The notes under the pieces were generated by a model. That model did no database searches. It was not told the DNA's origin and was given only the letters and a program-made list of their open reading frames with translations. From Gammaproteobacteria bacterium (GTDB lineage Bacteria; Pseudomonadota; Gammaproteobacteria; Competibacterales; Competibacteraceae): DNA of 64,000 nt. Both the position numbers and the translations under genes were made by a program. The DNA lies in assembly GCA_020846135.1 (NCBI GenBank), contig JADLEK010000006.1, forward strand, positions 1-64,000, read 5' to 3'. Of the stretch, positions 36,099-44,022 are shown in pieces. Every line of letters starts with the position of its first letter. Position 1 is the first letter of the stretch.

Positions 36099-36169
36099 TT
36101 TAGCCGCGGAAAAACACGGAAATCCATGGAAAAACACGGAAAAACGAATAGAATTTTTAGCCTTTAGCC
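36099..36169. repeat. Inverted counterpart of the GGCTAAA repeat plus ACACGGA repeats
   Basis: TTTAGCC, the reverse complement of GGCTAAA, occurs at 36099-36105 and in tandem at 36156-36162 and 36163-36169. Between them GGAAAAACACGGA occurs twice, 20 bases apart (36108-36120 and 36128-36140). Related CCGTGTCCTTCCGTGG text lies after the 15-copy array near 34265-34283. The phaC gene is thus bracketed by the same two repeat types in opposite orientation. The tandem pair encodes the last residues (AKG) and the stop of rlmKL. Confidence 0.75.
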
Positions 36170-38316
36170 TTCAATAACCAGCACTGATGAATCTTTGGAT
36201 CGCGGGCAAAATCCGGCGGCAGGGTCTGCCGGCTCCAGTCCTCGATCTGTACCTCGGCCAGACTCTCTCGATCCAGCCGGAACCGGCGGTGATTGGTGGA
36301 AAAAACCAGCGTTCCGTCCGGGGTCAGCAGGCGCAACGCCTGCCGCAGCAACTCAACATGATCGCGCTGCACATCAAAGTCGCGCTCCAGCCGTTTGGAA
36401 TTGGAGAAGGTCGGCGGGTCCACAAAAATCAGCCCGTAACGCTCCCGAACCCATACCAGCCATTGCCGGCAATCGGCCTGAATCAGTGGATGCTGCGGAC
36501 CGCTGATGCCGTTCAACGCCAGATTGCGCCGCGCCCAGTCGAGATAGGTGGCGGATAAATCGACCGTCGTGGTGCTGATGGCCCCGCCTAATGCCGCATA
36601 GACGGTCGCCGCCCCGGTATAGCCAAACAGGTTGAGAAAACGCCGCCCATTCGCCATTTCACCCAAGCGCTGCCGGGTCAGCCGATGATCCAAAAATAGC
36701 CCGGTGTCGAGATAATCGGTGAAATTGACTAGAAACCGGGCAGGTCCCTCGTGGACTTCATGAAATTGGCCCTGTTGCGCCTGTTTCTGATACTGGCTGG
36801 GGCCACGTTGCCGTTGCCGGACTTTCAAAAACACATTTTCCGCCGGCAACTCCAGCGCCGCCGGCAAGGCCGCCATGACCTGCTCCAGCCGTTCGCGGGC
36901 GCGCTCGGCATCCACCGTCGCCGGCGGCGCGTATTCCTGAACATGCAGCCACTGTTCATAGCGGTCAATCGCGACCGCATATTCCGGCAAATCGGCGTCA
37001 TACAACCGATAGCAGCTCACCCCTTCCCGGGTCGCCCAGCGGCTCAGATGGCGCAGGTTTTTGTGCAGGCGGTTGACAAAGCCTTCCGCCCCGCCCGCCA
37101 CGGCCTGTTTCAAAGCGCGATTGCGGCTACGCTGATCCGCCGCCGCCCGATCTACGAAAAACTCCGGCTCCACCCGGAACCGCAACAACCGGCAATCCAG
37201 CGGCCCATTGTGGAAGCTGTGAACCTTTTCCGCCCGTAGCCCCATCCGCTTGCCCAGCTCAGGATTGCCGGTAAACAGCGCGGCTCGCCAGCCGACAAAG
37301 CGGGTTCTCAGCACCTCGCCGAATTGGGCATAAAACTCGGACAAATCCTCAGTGGTCCCCAGTCGTTCGCCGTAAGGCGGGTTGGCGATCAGCAGTCCTG
37401 ACGGCCCCGGCTGTGGCTTAATTGCGCTGAACTCCCGGCGCTCGATGCGGATAAGGTCCACAACCCCGGCGCGATGCGCATTGGTCAGCGCCGCTCGCAC
37501 CGCCCTGGGATCGTGGTCGCTCGCCAAAATCAGTGGAATCCACGCCCGTCGGGTTTTGCTCCGTTCCTGAGCCTCAGCCAGTAATCGCTTCCACAAGGCG
37601 GGAACATGGCCGAGCCAGCCGCTGAATCCCCAGCGTTCGCGCAGCAGCCCCGGCGCATGATCGCCGGCGATCCAGGCCGCTTCAATCGCCAGCGTCCCGG
37701 AACCACACAACGGGTCAAGCAGCGGTCCACCGGCAGCAGCCATCTCCGGCCAACCGGATTTCAGCAACAACGCGGCGGCCAGGGTTTCCTTGAGCGGCGC
37801 GATCACGGTCGCCTCTCGGTAGCCGCGCCGGTGCAGGCTGTCGCCGGACAAATCCAGGCTGACCGTCGCCTGCCCATCGCGCAGCAGCACATGAATCCGC
37901 AGGTCCGGCTGGTCCCGATCCACGTTAGGGCGCTGACCACACTGCTCGCGAAACCGGTCAACGATGGCATCCTTGACCCGCAGCGCGCCATAGTGACTAT
38001 GGTCGATGCCGGAACCGGTGCCGGTGAACTCGACCGCCAGCGTTCCCGCCGGGGCCAGATGGTCTTCCCACGGCAGGGCATGAATCCCGGCATAGAGCGC
38101 ATCAACTTCGGTTACCGGGAATTCCACCAGCGGTAATAACACCCGACTGGCGGTGCGCGACCACAGGCAGGCGCGATAGGCCAGCTCCAGCGGCCCTTGA
38201 AACCGGATGCCGCCGCGTACCGCTTTGGTTGTCGTTGCGCCCAGCGCCGCCAGTTCCGCTACCAGCAATGGCTCAATGCCTTCGGGCGCAGTCGCTATGA
38301 AAGTCTGCTCGTTCAA
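36157..38316 (-). CDS. rlmKL: Bifunctional 23S rRNA methyltransferase RlmKL
   Basis: Methylates G2069 (N7) and G2445 (N2) of 23S rRNA in the GC-rich core. The 719-residue protein has an N-terminal THUMP domain (about 45-155), the RlmL N2-guanine methyltransferase with LLDPLCGSGTLAIEAAW and active-site NPPYGERLG, and a C-terminal RlmK domain with LNLFGYTGAATVYAA and FVDPPTFSNSK. The TTG at 38316 aligns with the E. coli start (MNxxF) and has GAGG ten bases upstream; another TTG at 38325 overlaps the ybaK stop. Its last codons and stop lie in the TTTAGCC repeat. Probably co-transcribed behind ybaK. Confidence 0.95.
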   Translation of the reverse strand: MNEQTFIATAPEGIEPLLVAELAALGATTTKAVRGGIRFQGPLELAYRACLWSRTASRVLLPLVEFPVTEVDALYAGIHALPWEDHLAPAGTLAVEFTGTGSGIDHSHYGALRVKDAIVDRFREQCGQRPNVDRDQPDLRIHVLLRDGQATVSLDLSGDSLHRRGYREATVIAPLKETLAAALLLKSGWPEMAAAGGPLLDPLCGSGTLAIEAAWIAGDHAPGLLRERWGFSGWLGHVPALWKRLLAEAQERSKTRRAWIPLILASDHDPRAVRAALTNAHRAGVVDLIRIERREFSAIKPQPGPSGLLIANPPYGERLGTTEDLSEFYAQFGEVLRTRFVGWRAALFTGNPELGKRMGLRAEKVHSFHNGPLDCRLLRFRVEPEFFVDRAAADQRSRNRALKQAVAGGAEGFVNRLHKNLRHLSRWATREGVSCYRLYDADLPEYAVAIDRYEQWLHVQEYAPPATVDAERARERLEQVMAALPAALELPAENVFLKVRQRQRGPSQYQKQAQQGQFHEVHEGPARFLVNFTDYLDTGLFLDHRLTRQRLGEMANGRRFLNLFGYTGAATVYAALGGAISTTTVDLSATYLDWARRNLALNGISGPQHPLIQADCRQWLVWVRERYGLIFVDPPTFSNSKRLERDFDVQRDHVELLRQALRLLTPDGTLVFSTNHRRFRLDRESLAEVQIEDWSRQTLPPDFARDPKIHQCWLLKAKG

Positions 38317-38321
38317 ATCGA

Positions 38322-38810
38322 TCAATCCTCTACTGCGACGTTGACCAGAGTGGGTTGTAGCAGGCGTTGCAGTTCAGTCGGCGGCAGACTGACCAGAAAG
38401 CCGCGTTTGCCGCCGTTAATGTAGATCAGCGGCAGGTCGAGAATGCTGGCTTCCATAAATACGGATATGACCTTGCGAACGCCAAACGGCGAAGTGCCGC
38501 CGATCAGATAGCCGGTGTGCTTGTTGGCGACTGCCGGATCGCAGGGATTCATGGTTTTCGCCCCTAGCACCCGCGCCAGTTCCCGGGTCGAGACCTTGCG
38601 GTCGCCATGCATCAGCGCGATCAAGGGTTGGCGACGATTATCTTCCAGCACCAGCGTCTTGATCACGGAATGCTCATCCACGTCCAGACAAGCGGCGCTG
38701 TGAGCGGTGCCGCCATGCTCTTCATAGCGGTAAAGATGCCCGGTGAACTCGATTTGATGCTCGCGCAGAAATCGGGTGGCGGGGGTGACCGGAAATTTTT
38801 CCTTGCTCAT
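38322..38810 (-). CDS. ybaK: YbaK-type Cys-tRNA(Pro) deacylase
   Basis: Removes cysteine mischarged on proline tRNA. The 162-residue protein has TPATRFLREHQIEF, the tRNA-acceptor region DEHSVIKTLVLED with the catalytic Lys (about 50), VSTRELARVLGAKTM and the GGTSPFGVRK loop that defines YbaK among the INS-like family. Length is normal. Its coding end meets the rlmKL start, so the two are co-transcribed. Upstream is an AT-rich island. Confidence 0.92.
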   Translation of the reverse strand: MSKEKFPVTPATRFLREHQIEFTGHLYRYEEHGGTAHSAACLDVDEHSVIKTLVLEDNRRQPLIALMHGDRKVSTRELARVLGAKTMNPCDPAVANKHTGYLIGGTSPFGVRKVISVFMEASILDLPLIYINGGKRGFLVSLPPTELQRLLQPTLVNVAVED

Positions 38811-39506
38811 ATTGTTGTATTTTTCACAGTTGTTGTTTTTTGGTAATTTAGTTGAAACTGTTGTTTTAAAGAAAATAAAATTTATAAAATAGATACAAAA
38901 TAATGAAGTTATAAAAAAAATTTAAATAACTATATAAAAATAAAAAGATTTAATTTTAGACTTTACTGAATAGCACTCCAGATTAAAGTCTCTTTAAGTG
39001 AGATTATGGGTAGCCTTGGTCAGTAGCCGCAGTTTGACTCAATCTCTGTTGCGCAACAACAAAAGCATTTTGGTAAGTCTGATTCTTGCTTTGTCAAAGT
39101 TCATTTGTTTCAATACTTAAAGAAACCTTGATATTACATGATATTTACTAAAATCAAATAGTTAGGTAATCTACTTAATTTTGTGAAATTAATCGCTCGG
39201 TCATATTTATGCAACGGTTTGATACTTATGATAGTTTCATACAAGCAACAAGCTGGCGGTATTTTTGTTAAATTTTCTTTAATATTATAATCTTATGGTA
39301 TTTCGACCAAAAACCCCCAAAGATTGCTGACATTTGTTGACTATTCCCGCCGTACTTGCAGCGGCGGATTCAACGCTGAGGAAATGCTTGACCTGTCAGG
39401 TTAGCTGTTTGGTAAACGCCAAACTTTTATTCTTACCCCAAGCGACGCACTCATGATGATTGAAATAGTGAAAGGGCGTCTTGGGTTACCGGGAGGATTT
39501 TGCGGA
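38811..39506. other. AT-rich intergenic island, no gene
   Basis: About 700 bases without a gene, upstream of both ybaK (minus) and the YcbK-like gene (plus). The stretch 38815-39330 is AT-rich with long A/T runs; it carries TCAAATAGTTA at 39154-39164, shared with the island at 32813-33568, and a GTTGCGCAAC palindrome near 39050. It must contain the promoters for both flanking genes, but none was located with confidence. Confidence 0.65.
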
Positions 39507-40100
39507 ATGCGAAAGAACATAGCGCTTCAACCGGCCAGTACGCTGGAAAAAACTTCGTCCACGCCAACCCGGCGCGGGTTCCTGAAATGGGCGGCGGGCA
39601 GCGTCGGCTTTACCGCCTTGGCGCCTGACCTGCTCAAAGCCGCAGTGGCCCGCGAGCGTTATCTGTATTTCCACAATCCTAATACCAATGAGACCGTGAG
39701 GCGGGTGTACTGGACCCCTCGCGATGGTTATATCCGCGAGTCGATGAGCGAAATCAGTTGGGCGTTGCGCGATTATCACAATGATCAATTCAAGGCATTT
39801 GATCCCAGTGTGCTGGACCAGCTCTACGCCCTGCAAGTGCAGATGGGCCTGTGGCAACCGGTGAATGTGATCAGCGGCTATCGATCACCGGCCACTAACT
39901 GGGCGCTTTCCGAACGCAGTCGGGGAGTAGCCCGTAACAGTTTTCACATGCAGGCCATGGCGATGGACGTTCGGTTGCCGGGCGGCCGGGTTTCCGATCT
40001 ATACCGGGCGGCTCGCGCTCTAGGGGCAGGCGGGGTCGGCTATTACCCCGGATCGAATTTCGTCCACATCGATAGCGGACCCGTGCGCTACTGGGGTTAA
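39507..40100 (+). CDS. YcbK-like (DUF882, M15-type) Tat-exported protein
   Basis: A periplasmic protein of the DUF882/peptidase M15A group, proposed to act on murein peptides; the reaction is unproven. In the 197-residue product, the N-terminus has a twin-arginine signal (TRRGFLKWAAG, then a hydrophobic run). The C-terminal domain shows VISGYRSPATN, SFHMQAMAMDVRLPG (His and Asp zinc ligands; usually LHM, here FHM) and NFVHIDSG (last His). The ATG at 39507 has GGAGG about ten bases upstream; an earlier ATG at 39453 would put 18 unlikely residues before the signal. A hairpin terminator follows. Confidence 0.88.
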   Translation: MRKNIALQPASTLEKTSSTPTRRGFLKWAAGSVGFTALAPDLLKAAVARERYLYFHNPNTNETVRRVYWTPRDGYIRESMSEISWALRDYHNDQFKAFDPSVLDQLYALQVQMGLWQPVNVISGYRSPATNWALSERSRGVARNSFHMQAMAMDVRLPGGRVSDLYRAARALGAGGVGYYPGSNFVHIDSGPVRYWG

Positions 40101-40130
40101 ACCGGCGACCAGCGGGACTTGTCGAATAAT

Positions 40131-40157
40131 AAAGGGTGGCCATCGCCACCCTCTTTT
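40131..40157. terminator. Bidirectional hairpin terminator
   Basis: AGGGTGGC (40133-40140), loop CATC, GCCACCCT (40145-40152): a perfect 8-base stem. It is followed by CTTTT on the plus strand and, read from the other side, by TTTATTATT. It lies between the convergent YcbK-like and serA genes and can serve both. Confidence 0.75.
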
Positions 40158-40175
40158 GGTCCAGTACGCGCCTTT

Positions 40176-41339
40176 CTACAAAACCCGTGCGTTTAGCACC
40201 CCCCGCACCTCGGCAATCTGCGCCACCACTTCGGCGGAAACCGGCGCGGCGGTATCAACCAGCGTGCAGGCGATCTCGCCCCGCGACTTGTTAAGCATGT
40301 CGAGGATGTTGATGCCGGCGGTGGAAATCGCCTTGGAAATCCGCTCGATCATGTGCGGCACATTGGCGTTGACAATCGCCAGGCGCGGCCCGCCATTGCG
40401 CGGCATGACTACCTCCGGGAAATTGACCGAGTTGTGGATAATCCCGTCCTCCAGATAATCCCGCACCTGATCGGCCACCATGATCGCGCAATTGTCCTCG
40501 GCCTCAGCGGTGGACGCGCCCAGATGCGGCAGCATGATCACCCGGGGCTGATCTTTCAGCCGGCTGGTGGGGAAGTCGCAGACATAGGCCCGCAGCTTGC
40601 CTGCCTGTAGCGCATCGAATAACGCTTCTTCATCCACCACCCCCTCGCGGGAAAAGTTGAGCAGGGTCAGGCCCGGCCGGCTGTTCTTCAGGAATTGAGC
40701 GCTGATCAACTGGCGGGTGGCGTCATTCAGCGGGACATGCAGGGTAATGAAATCAGCCTGCGCCGCCATCTCGTTGACGCTCAATACCTGCTCAACCTGC
40801 GAAGACAACTGCCAGGCGTTGTTGACTGTGATATGCGGGTCATAGCCGATCACCCGCATCCCCAGAGCGCGGGCGGCGTTGGCGACTTTCACCCCAATCG
40901 CGCCCAGCCCAATCACGCCCAAGGTGCGGTTGGGCAGTTCAATGCCGACAAACTGCTTCTTGCCGGATTCAACCTGCTTGGATAACTCCGCATCAGTGCC
41001 CTGCAACTGGCGGGTGTAGTCCCAGGCCGGACAGATATTGCGGGCGGCCAACAGCATCCCGGCGATCACCAGTTCCTTGACCGCATTGGCGTTAGCCCCG
41101 GGCGCGTTGAACACGCAAATGCCCTTGGCGGTCATCTCCGCCACCGGAATATTGTTGACGCCCGCCCCAGCCCGACCGATCGCTTTCAGGCTGGCGGGAA
41201 CCGGCCAATTGTGCATGGCGTAGGAACGCAGCAGCACCGCATCGGGATGCTGAATTTCCGAGGCGATCTCATAGCGATCGCGGGGAAGGCGCTCCAGTCC
41301 CGAAGCACTGATGTTGTTCAGGGTGAGAATCTTGTACAT
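40176..41339 (-). CDS. serA: D-3-phosphoglycerate dehydrogenase with ACT domain
   Basis: First step of serine synthesis: NAD-dependent oxidation of 3-phosphoglycerate. The 387-residue protein contains the NAD-binding GVIGLGAIGVKVANAA (about 140-155), the catalytic Arg in NFSREGVVDE, Glu in the following region, and the His in LPHLGASTAEAE. A C-terminal ACT domain (about 315-387) would mediate feedback by serine. It resembles the shorter, type-III-like PGDH without the intervening domain. It lies downstream of serC, from which a terminator-like hairpin separates it. Confidence 0.93.
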   Translation of the reverse strand: MYKILTLNNISASGLERLPRDRYEIASEIQHPDAVLLRSYAMHNWPVPASLKAIGRAGAGVNNIPVAEMTAKGICVFNAPGANANAVKELVIAGMLLAARNICPAWDYTRQLQGTDAELSKQVESGKKQFVGIELPNRTLGVIGLGAIGVKVANAARALGMRVIGYDPHITVNNAWQLSSQVEQVLSVNEMAAQADFITLHVPLNDATRQLISAQFLKNSRPGLTLLNFSREGVVDEEALFDALQAGKLRAYVCDFPTSRLKDQPRVIMLPHLGASTAEAEDNCAIMVADQVRDYLEDGIIHNSVNFPEVVMPRNGGPRLAIVNANVPHMIERISKAISTAGINILDMLNKSRGEIACTLVDTAAPVSAEVVAQIAEVRGVLNARVL

Positions 41340-41354
41340 GACGGGTCGCTACCT

Positions 41355-41390
41355 GAAAAAACACGGCCCCGGACGGCGAACAGTCCGGGG
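41355..41390 (-). terminator. Terminator or attenuator between serC and serA
   Basis: On the minus strand CCCCGGAC, loop of eight, GTCCGGGG (41367-41374 with 41383-41390) is followed by CCGTGTTTTTTCAGG: a perfect 8-base GC-rich stem with a six-T run. It ends 16 bases before the serA start codon, so it would stop or reduce read-through from serC into serA. Confidence 0.7.
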
Positions 41391-41410
41391 CGGGTTAATG
41401 GAAAAAGGAT

Positions 41411-42490
41411 TTAGCCGCGCCGCTTCTGGAAATCGGCCATGAAATTGACCAGCGCCTGAATGCCCTCCAGGGGCACGGCGTTATAAATGCTGGCCCGCAT
41501 CCCGCCGACCGAGCGGTGACCGGCCAGGGTCAGCAGGCCGGCGCTCTTGGCTTCGGCCAGAAACGGCTTGTCCAGCGCCTCATCGGGCAGGGTGAACGGC
41601 ACGTTCATCCACGAGCGGTAGGCGGGATCGACCGGATTTTTGTAGAAACCGGATTCATCGATGGTCTTGTACAACAGATCGGCCTTGGCCCGGTTGCGCT
41701 CGCCGATGACTGCCAATCCGCCTTGCGCCTTCATCCATTGAAACACCAGCCCGGCGATATACCAGGCATAGGTCGGCGGGGTGTTGTACATCGACCCTTC
41801 CTTGGCCTGCACCGCGTAATCGAGCATGGTCGGGGTCCCGGCCACAGTCTGGCCGAGCAAATCTTCGCGGACGATCACGATGGTCAATCCGGCCGGGCCG
41901 ATATTCTTCTGGGCGCCGGCGTAGATAATGCCGAATTTGTTCACATCAATCGGCCGCGACAGCAGGGTTGAGGAAAAATCGGCCGCCAACGGTACGCTCA
42001 CTTCTGGAACAGTGTGCAGTTCGACGCCGCCAATGGTTTCATTGGGCGTGTAGTGCAGATAGGCAGCGTCCGGATCGCATTTCCAGCTCTCCCGGGCCGG
42101 GACCGTGGTGAAATTGACCGGTTCGGAACTGGCGACGACATTCACCTCGCAGAATTTCTTGGCTTCAGCGATGGCCTTCTTCGACCACATCCCGGTATTG
42201 AGATAATCGGTTTTGACCTTGCCGCGCAATAGGTTCATCGGGACGGCGGCGAACTGGCTGGACGCACCGCCTTGCAGGAACAGCGCCTTGTAGTTGGCCG
42301 GGATCGCCAGTAATTCCCGCAGATCGGCTTCAGCCTGTTCGGCGATCGAGACGTATTCCTTGCCGCGATGGCTCATTTCCATCACGGACATGCCGGAGCC
42401 ACGCCAGTCGAGCATCTCGGCCTTGGCCTGTTCCAGAACCGCCTCGGGCAGCATGGCGGGACCTGCGCTAAAGTTATATGGACGTGGCAT
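41411..42490 (-). CDS. serC: Phosphoserine aminotransferase
   Basis: PLP enzyme converting 3-phosphohydroxypyruvate to phosphoserine (and acting in pyridoxal phosphate synthesis). The 359-residue product has the family opening YNFSAGPAMLPE, FLQGGASSQFAAVPMNL, the PLP-lysine segment GAQKNIGPAGL, and near the end LAGHRSVGGMRASIYNA. The ATG at 42490 is preferred with GAGG nine bases upstream; the ATG at 42499 directly abuts that site. It pairs with serA downstream, giving two steps of the serine pathway together. Confidence 0.95.
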   Translation of the reverse strand: MPRPYNFSAGPAMLPEAVLEQAKAEMLDWRGSGMSVMEMSHRGKEYVSIAEQAEADLRELLAIPANYKALFLQGGASSQFAAVPMNLLRGKVKTDYLNTGMWSKKAIAEAKKFCEVNVVASSEPVNFTTVPARESWKCDPDAAYLHYTPNETIGGVELHTVPEVSVPLAADFSSTLLSRPIDVNKFGIIYAGAQKNIGPAGLTIVIVREDLLGQTVAGTPTMLDYAVQAKEGSMYNTPPTYAWYIAGLVFQWMKAQGGLAVIGERNRAKADLLYKTIDESGFYKNPVDPAYRSWMNVPFTLPDEALDKPFLAEAKSAGLLTLAGHRSVGGMRASIYNAVPLEGIQALVNFMADFQKRRG

Positions 42491-42606
42491 TCGGATCATC
42501 CTCGGAGTCGCGCCCGCCGCTTGACGGGCAGATAAAAAGCATCGCGTCAGAAAAAGGCGCGCATTCTAGCAGTTTCCAGTCCGCAAAGACCGGTCGATGA
42601 TGGTGG

Positions 42607-44022
42607 TTATTCCAGCCCCAGTTTCTTCAACCGGTAGCGCAAGGCCCGAAAGGTGATGCCGAGTTTCTCAGCGGCGGCAGTCTTGTTGTAGCGGGTGGCT
42701 TCCAACGCCCGCTGGATCGCGGCTTTCTCCAGGTTTTCCAGATAACCTTCCAGATCATTGACCACTGGCGCCTCCAGACAGGGCAACGTCCTGGGTTCGG
42801 CATGGCCGGCGGACGGGGGCATTGGGGCCGCTTCAGCGTCGACCCCGGTCGCGGGTTGCCGGATTAAAATCGGTTCTCCATCCGGCAATAGCAAATCATC
42901 GGCCCGGATCACGCCGTTTTCACAGAGCGTAAACGCCCGTTCCAGAATATTCTCCAACTCACGGATATTGCCGGGAAACTGGTAGCGGCACAGCGCCGTC
43001 AGCGTCGTAGCCGCCAGCCTGGGCTTCGGCAGCCTGGACTGCTGGCTTAACCGGTCGAGAATTGCGTTAGCCAACTCGGGAATGTCATCGGGATGCTCGC
43101 GCAGACTCGGCAGCCGCAGGCCAATCACATTCAGCCGGTAGAACAAGTCCTGACGAAATGCGCCGTTCTGCACTAATGCCGCCAGGTTCTTGTGCGAGGC
43201 GCTGAGAATGCGCACATCCGTCAACGCTTCAGCTTGCGCCCCGACCGGTCGCACCGCCCGTTCCTGAATCGCCCGCAGTAACTTGACCTGCATCGAGATG
43301 GGCAATTCCGCCACTTCGTCCAGGAACAGCGTTCCACCGTTCGCCGCTTGAAACAGCCCAATCTTGTCCTGGCTGGCCCCGGTGAAGCTGCCTTTTTTGT
43401 AGCCGAAAAACTCGCTTTCCATCAGATGTTCAGGAATCGCTCCGCAATTCACCGGCACAAACGACTTGTCGGCGCGCGGCCCGGACAGGTGGATCAGCCG
43501 CGCCGCCAGTTCCTTGCCGGTGCCGGATTCGCCACTAATCATGATCGGGGCCTGGCTGCGGGCCAGCCTGGCGATCAGGTTGCGCACCCCGTCCATGATG
43601 GCCGATTGGCCGAGCAGCGCCGGGCGGTTCTCGCCGGGCCGACTATAGCTGCCGCAACTCAGCCGTAATGCAGTCGCCACCATGTTCCGCAGCACGGCCA
43701 GTTCAAACGGCTTGGACACAAAATCGAATGCGCCCAGTTTCAAGGCCTCCACTGCGCTTTCCACATTGCCATGCGCCGTGATTACAGCGACGGGCAGGTT
43801 AGGACAGTGTTTTTGAATGTGCGCGACCACATCCAGGCCATTGCCGTCCGGCAAGCGCAGGTCAGTGATGCAGAAATTGAAGGACTGGCGTTTGAGCAGA
43901 GTTCGCGCCTCGGTCACGGTCTCCGCCGGCAGGCAAACCACGCCCATCGGCAACAGGGTCATCTCGATCAACTCGCGGATGTCGGCTTCATCGTCCACGA
44001 TCAAGGCAGTGCAAGCATCCAT
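42607..44022 (-). CDS. pilR: Sigma54-dependent response regulator PilR
   Basis: Receives phosphate from PilS and activates sigma54 promoters, classically pilA for type IV pili. In the 471-residue protein, the receiver domain (about 1-120) has VDDEADIRE and the phospho-Asp in ITDLRLPDGNG. An AAA+ domain (about 150-380) has Walker A GESGTGKE and the sigma54-contact loop GSFTGA. The C-terminal Fis-type helix-turn-helix has TRYNKTAAAEKLGITFRALR. The ATG at 44022 follows GGAG by eight bases and shares its A with the pilS stop codon, so translation is coupled. No pilin gene is in the window. Confidence 0.93.
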   Translation of the reverse strand: MDACTALIVDDEADIRELIEMTLLPMGVVCLPAETVTEARTLLKRQSFNFCITDLRLPDGNGLDVVAHIQKHCPNLPVAVITAHGNVESAVEALKLGAFDFVSKPFELAVLRNMVATALRLSCGSYSRPGENRPALLGQSAIMDGVRNLIARLARSQAPIMISGESGTGKELAARLIHLSGPRADKSFVPVNCGAIPEHLMESEFFGYKKGSFTGASQDKIGLFQAANGGTLFLDEVAELPISMQVKLLRAIQERAVRPVGAQAEALTDVRILSASHKNLAALVQNGAFRQDLFYRLNVIGLRLPSLREHPDDIPELANAILDRLSQQSRLPKPRLAATTLTALCRYQFPGNIRELENILERAFTLCENGVIRADDLLLPDGEPILIRQPATGVDAEAAPMPPSAGHAEPRTLPCLEAPVVNDLEGYLENLEKAAIQRALEATRYNKTAAAEKLGITFRALRYRLKKLGLE

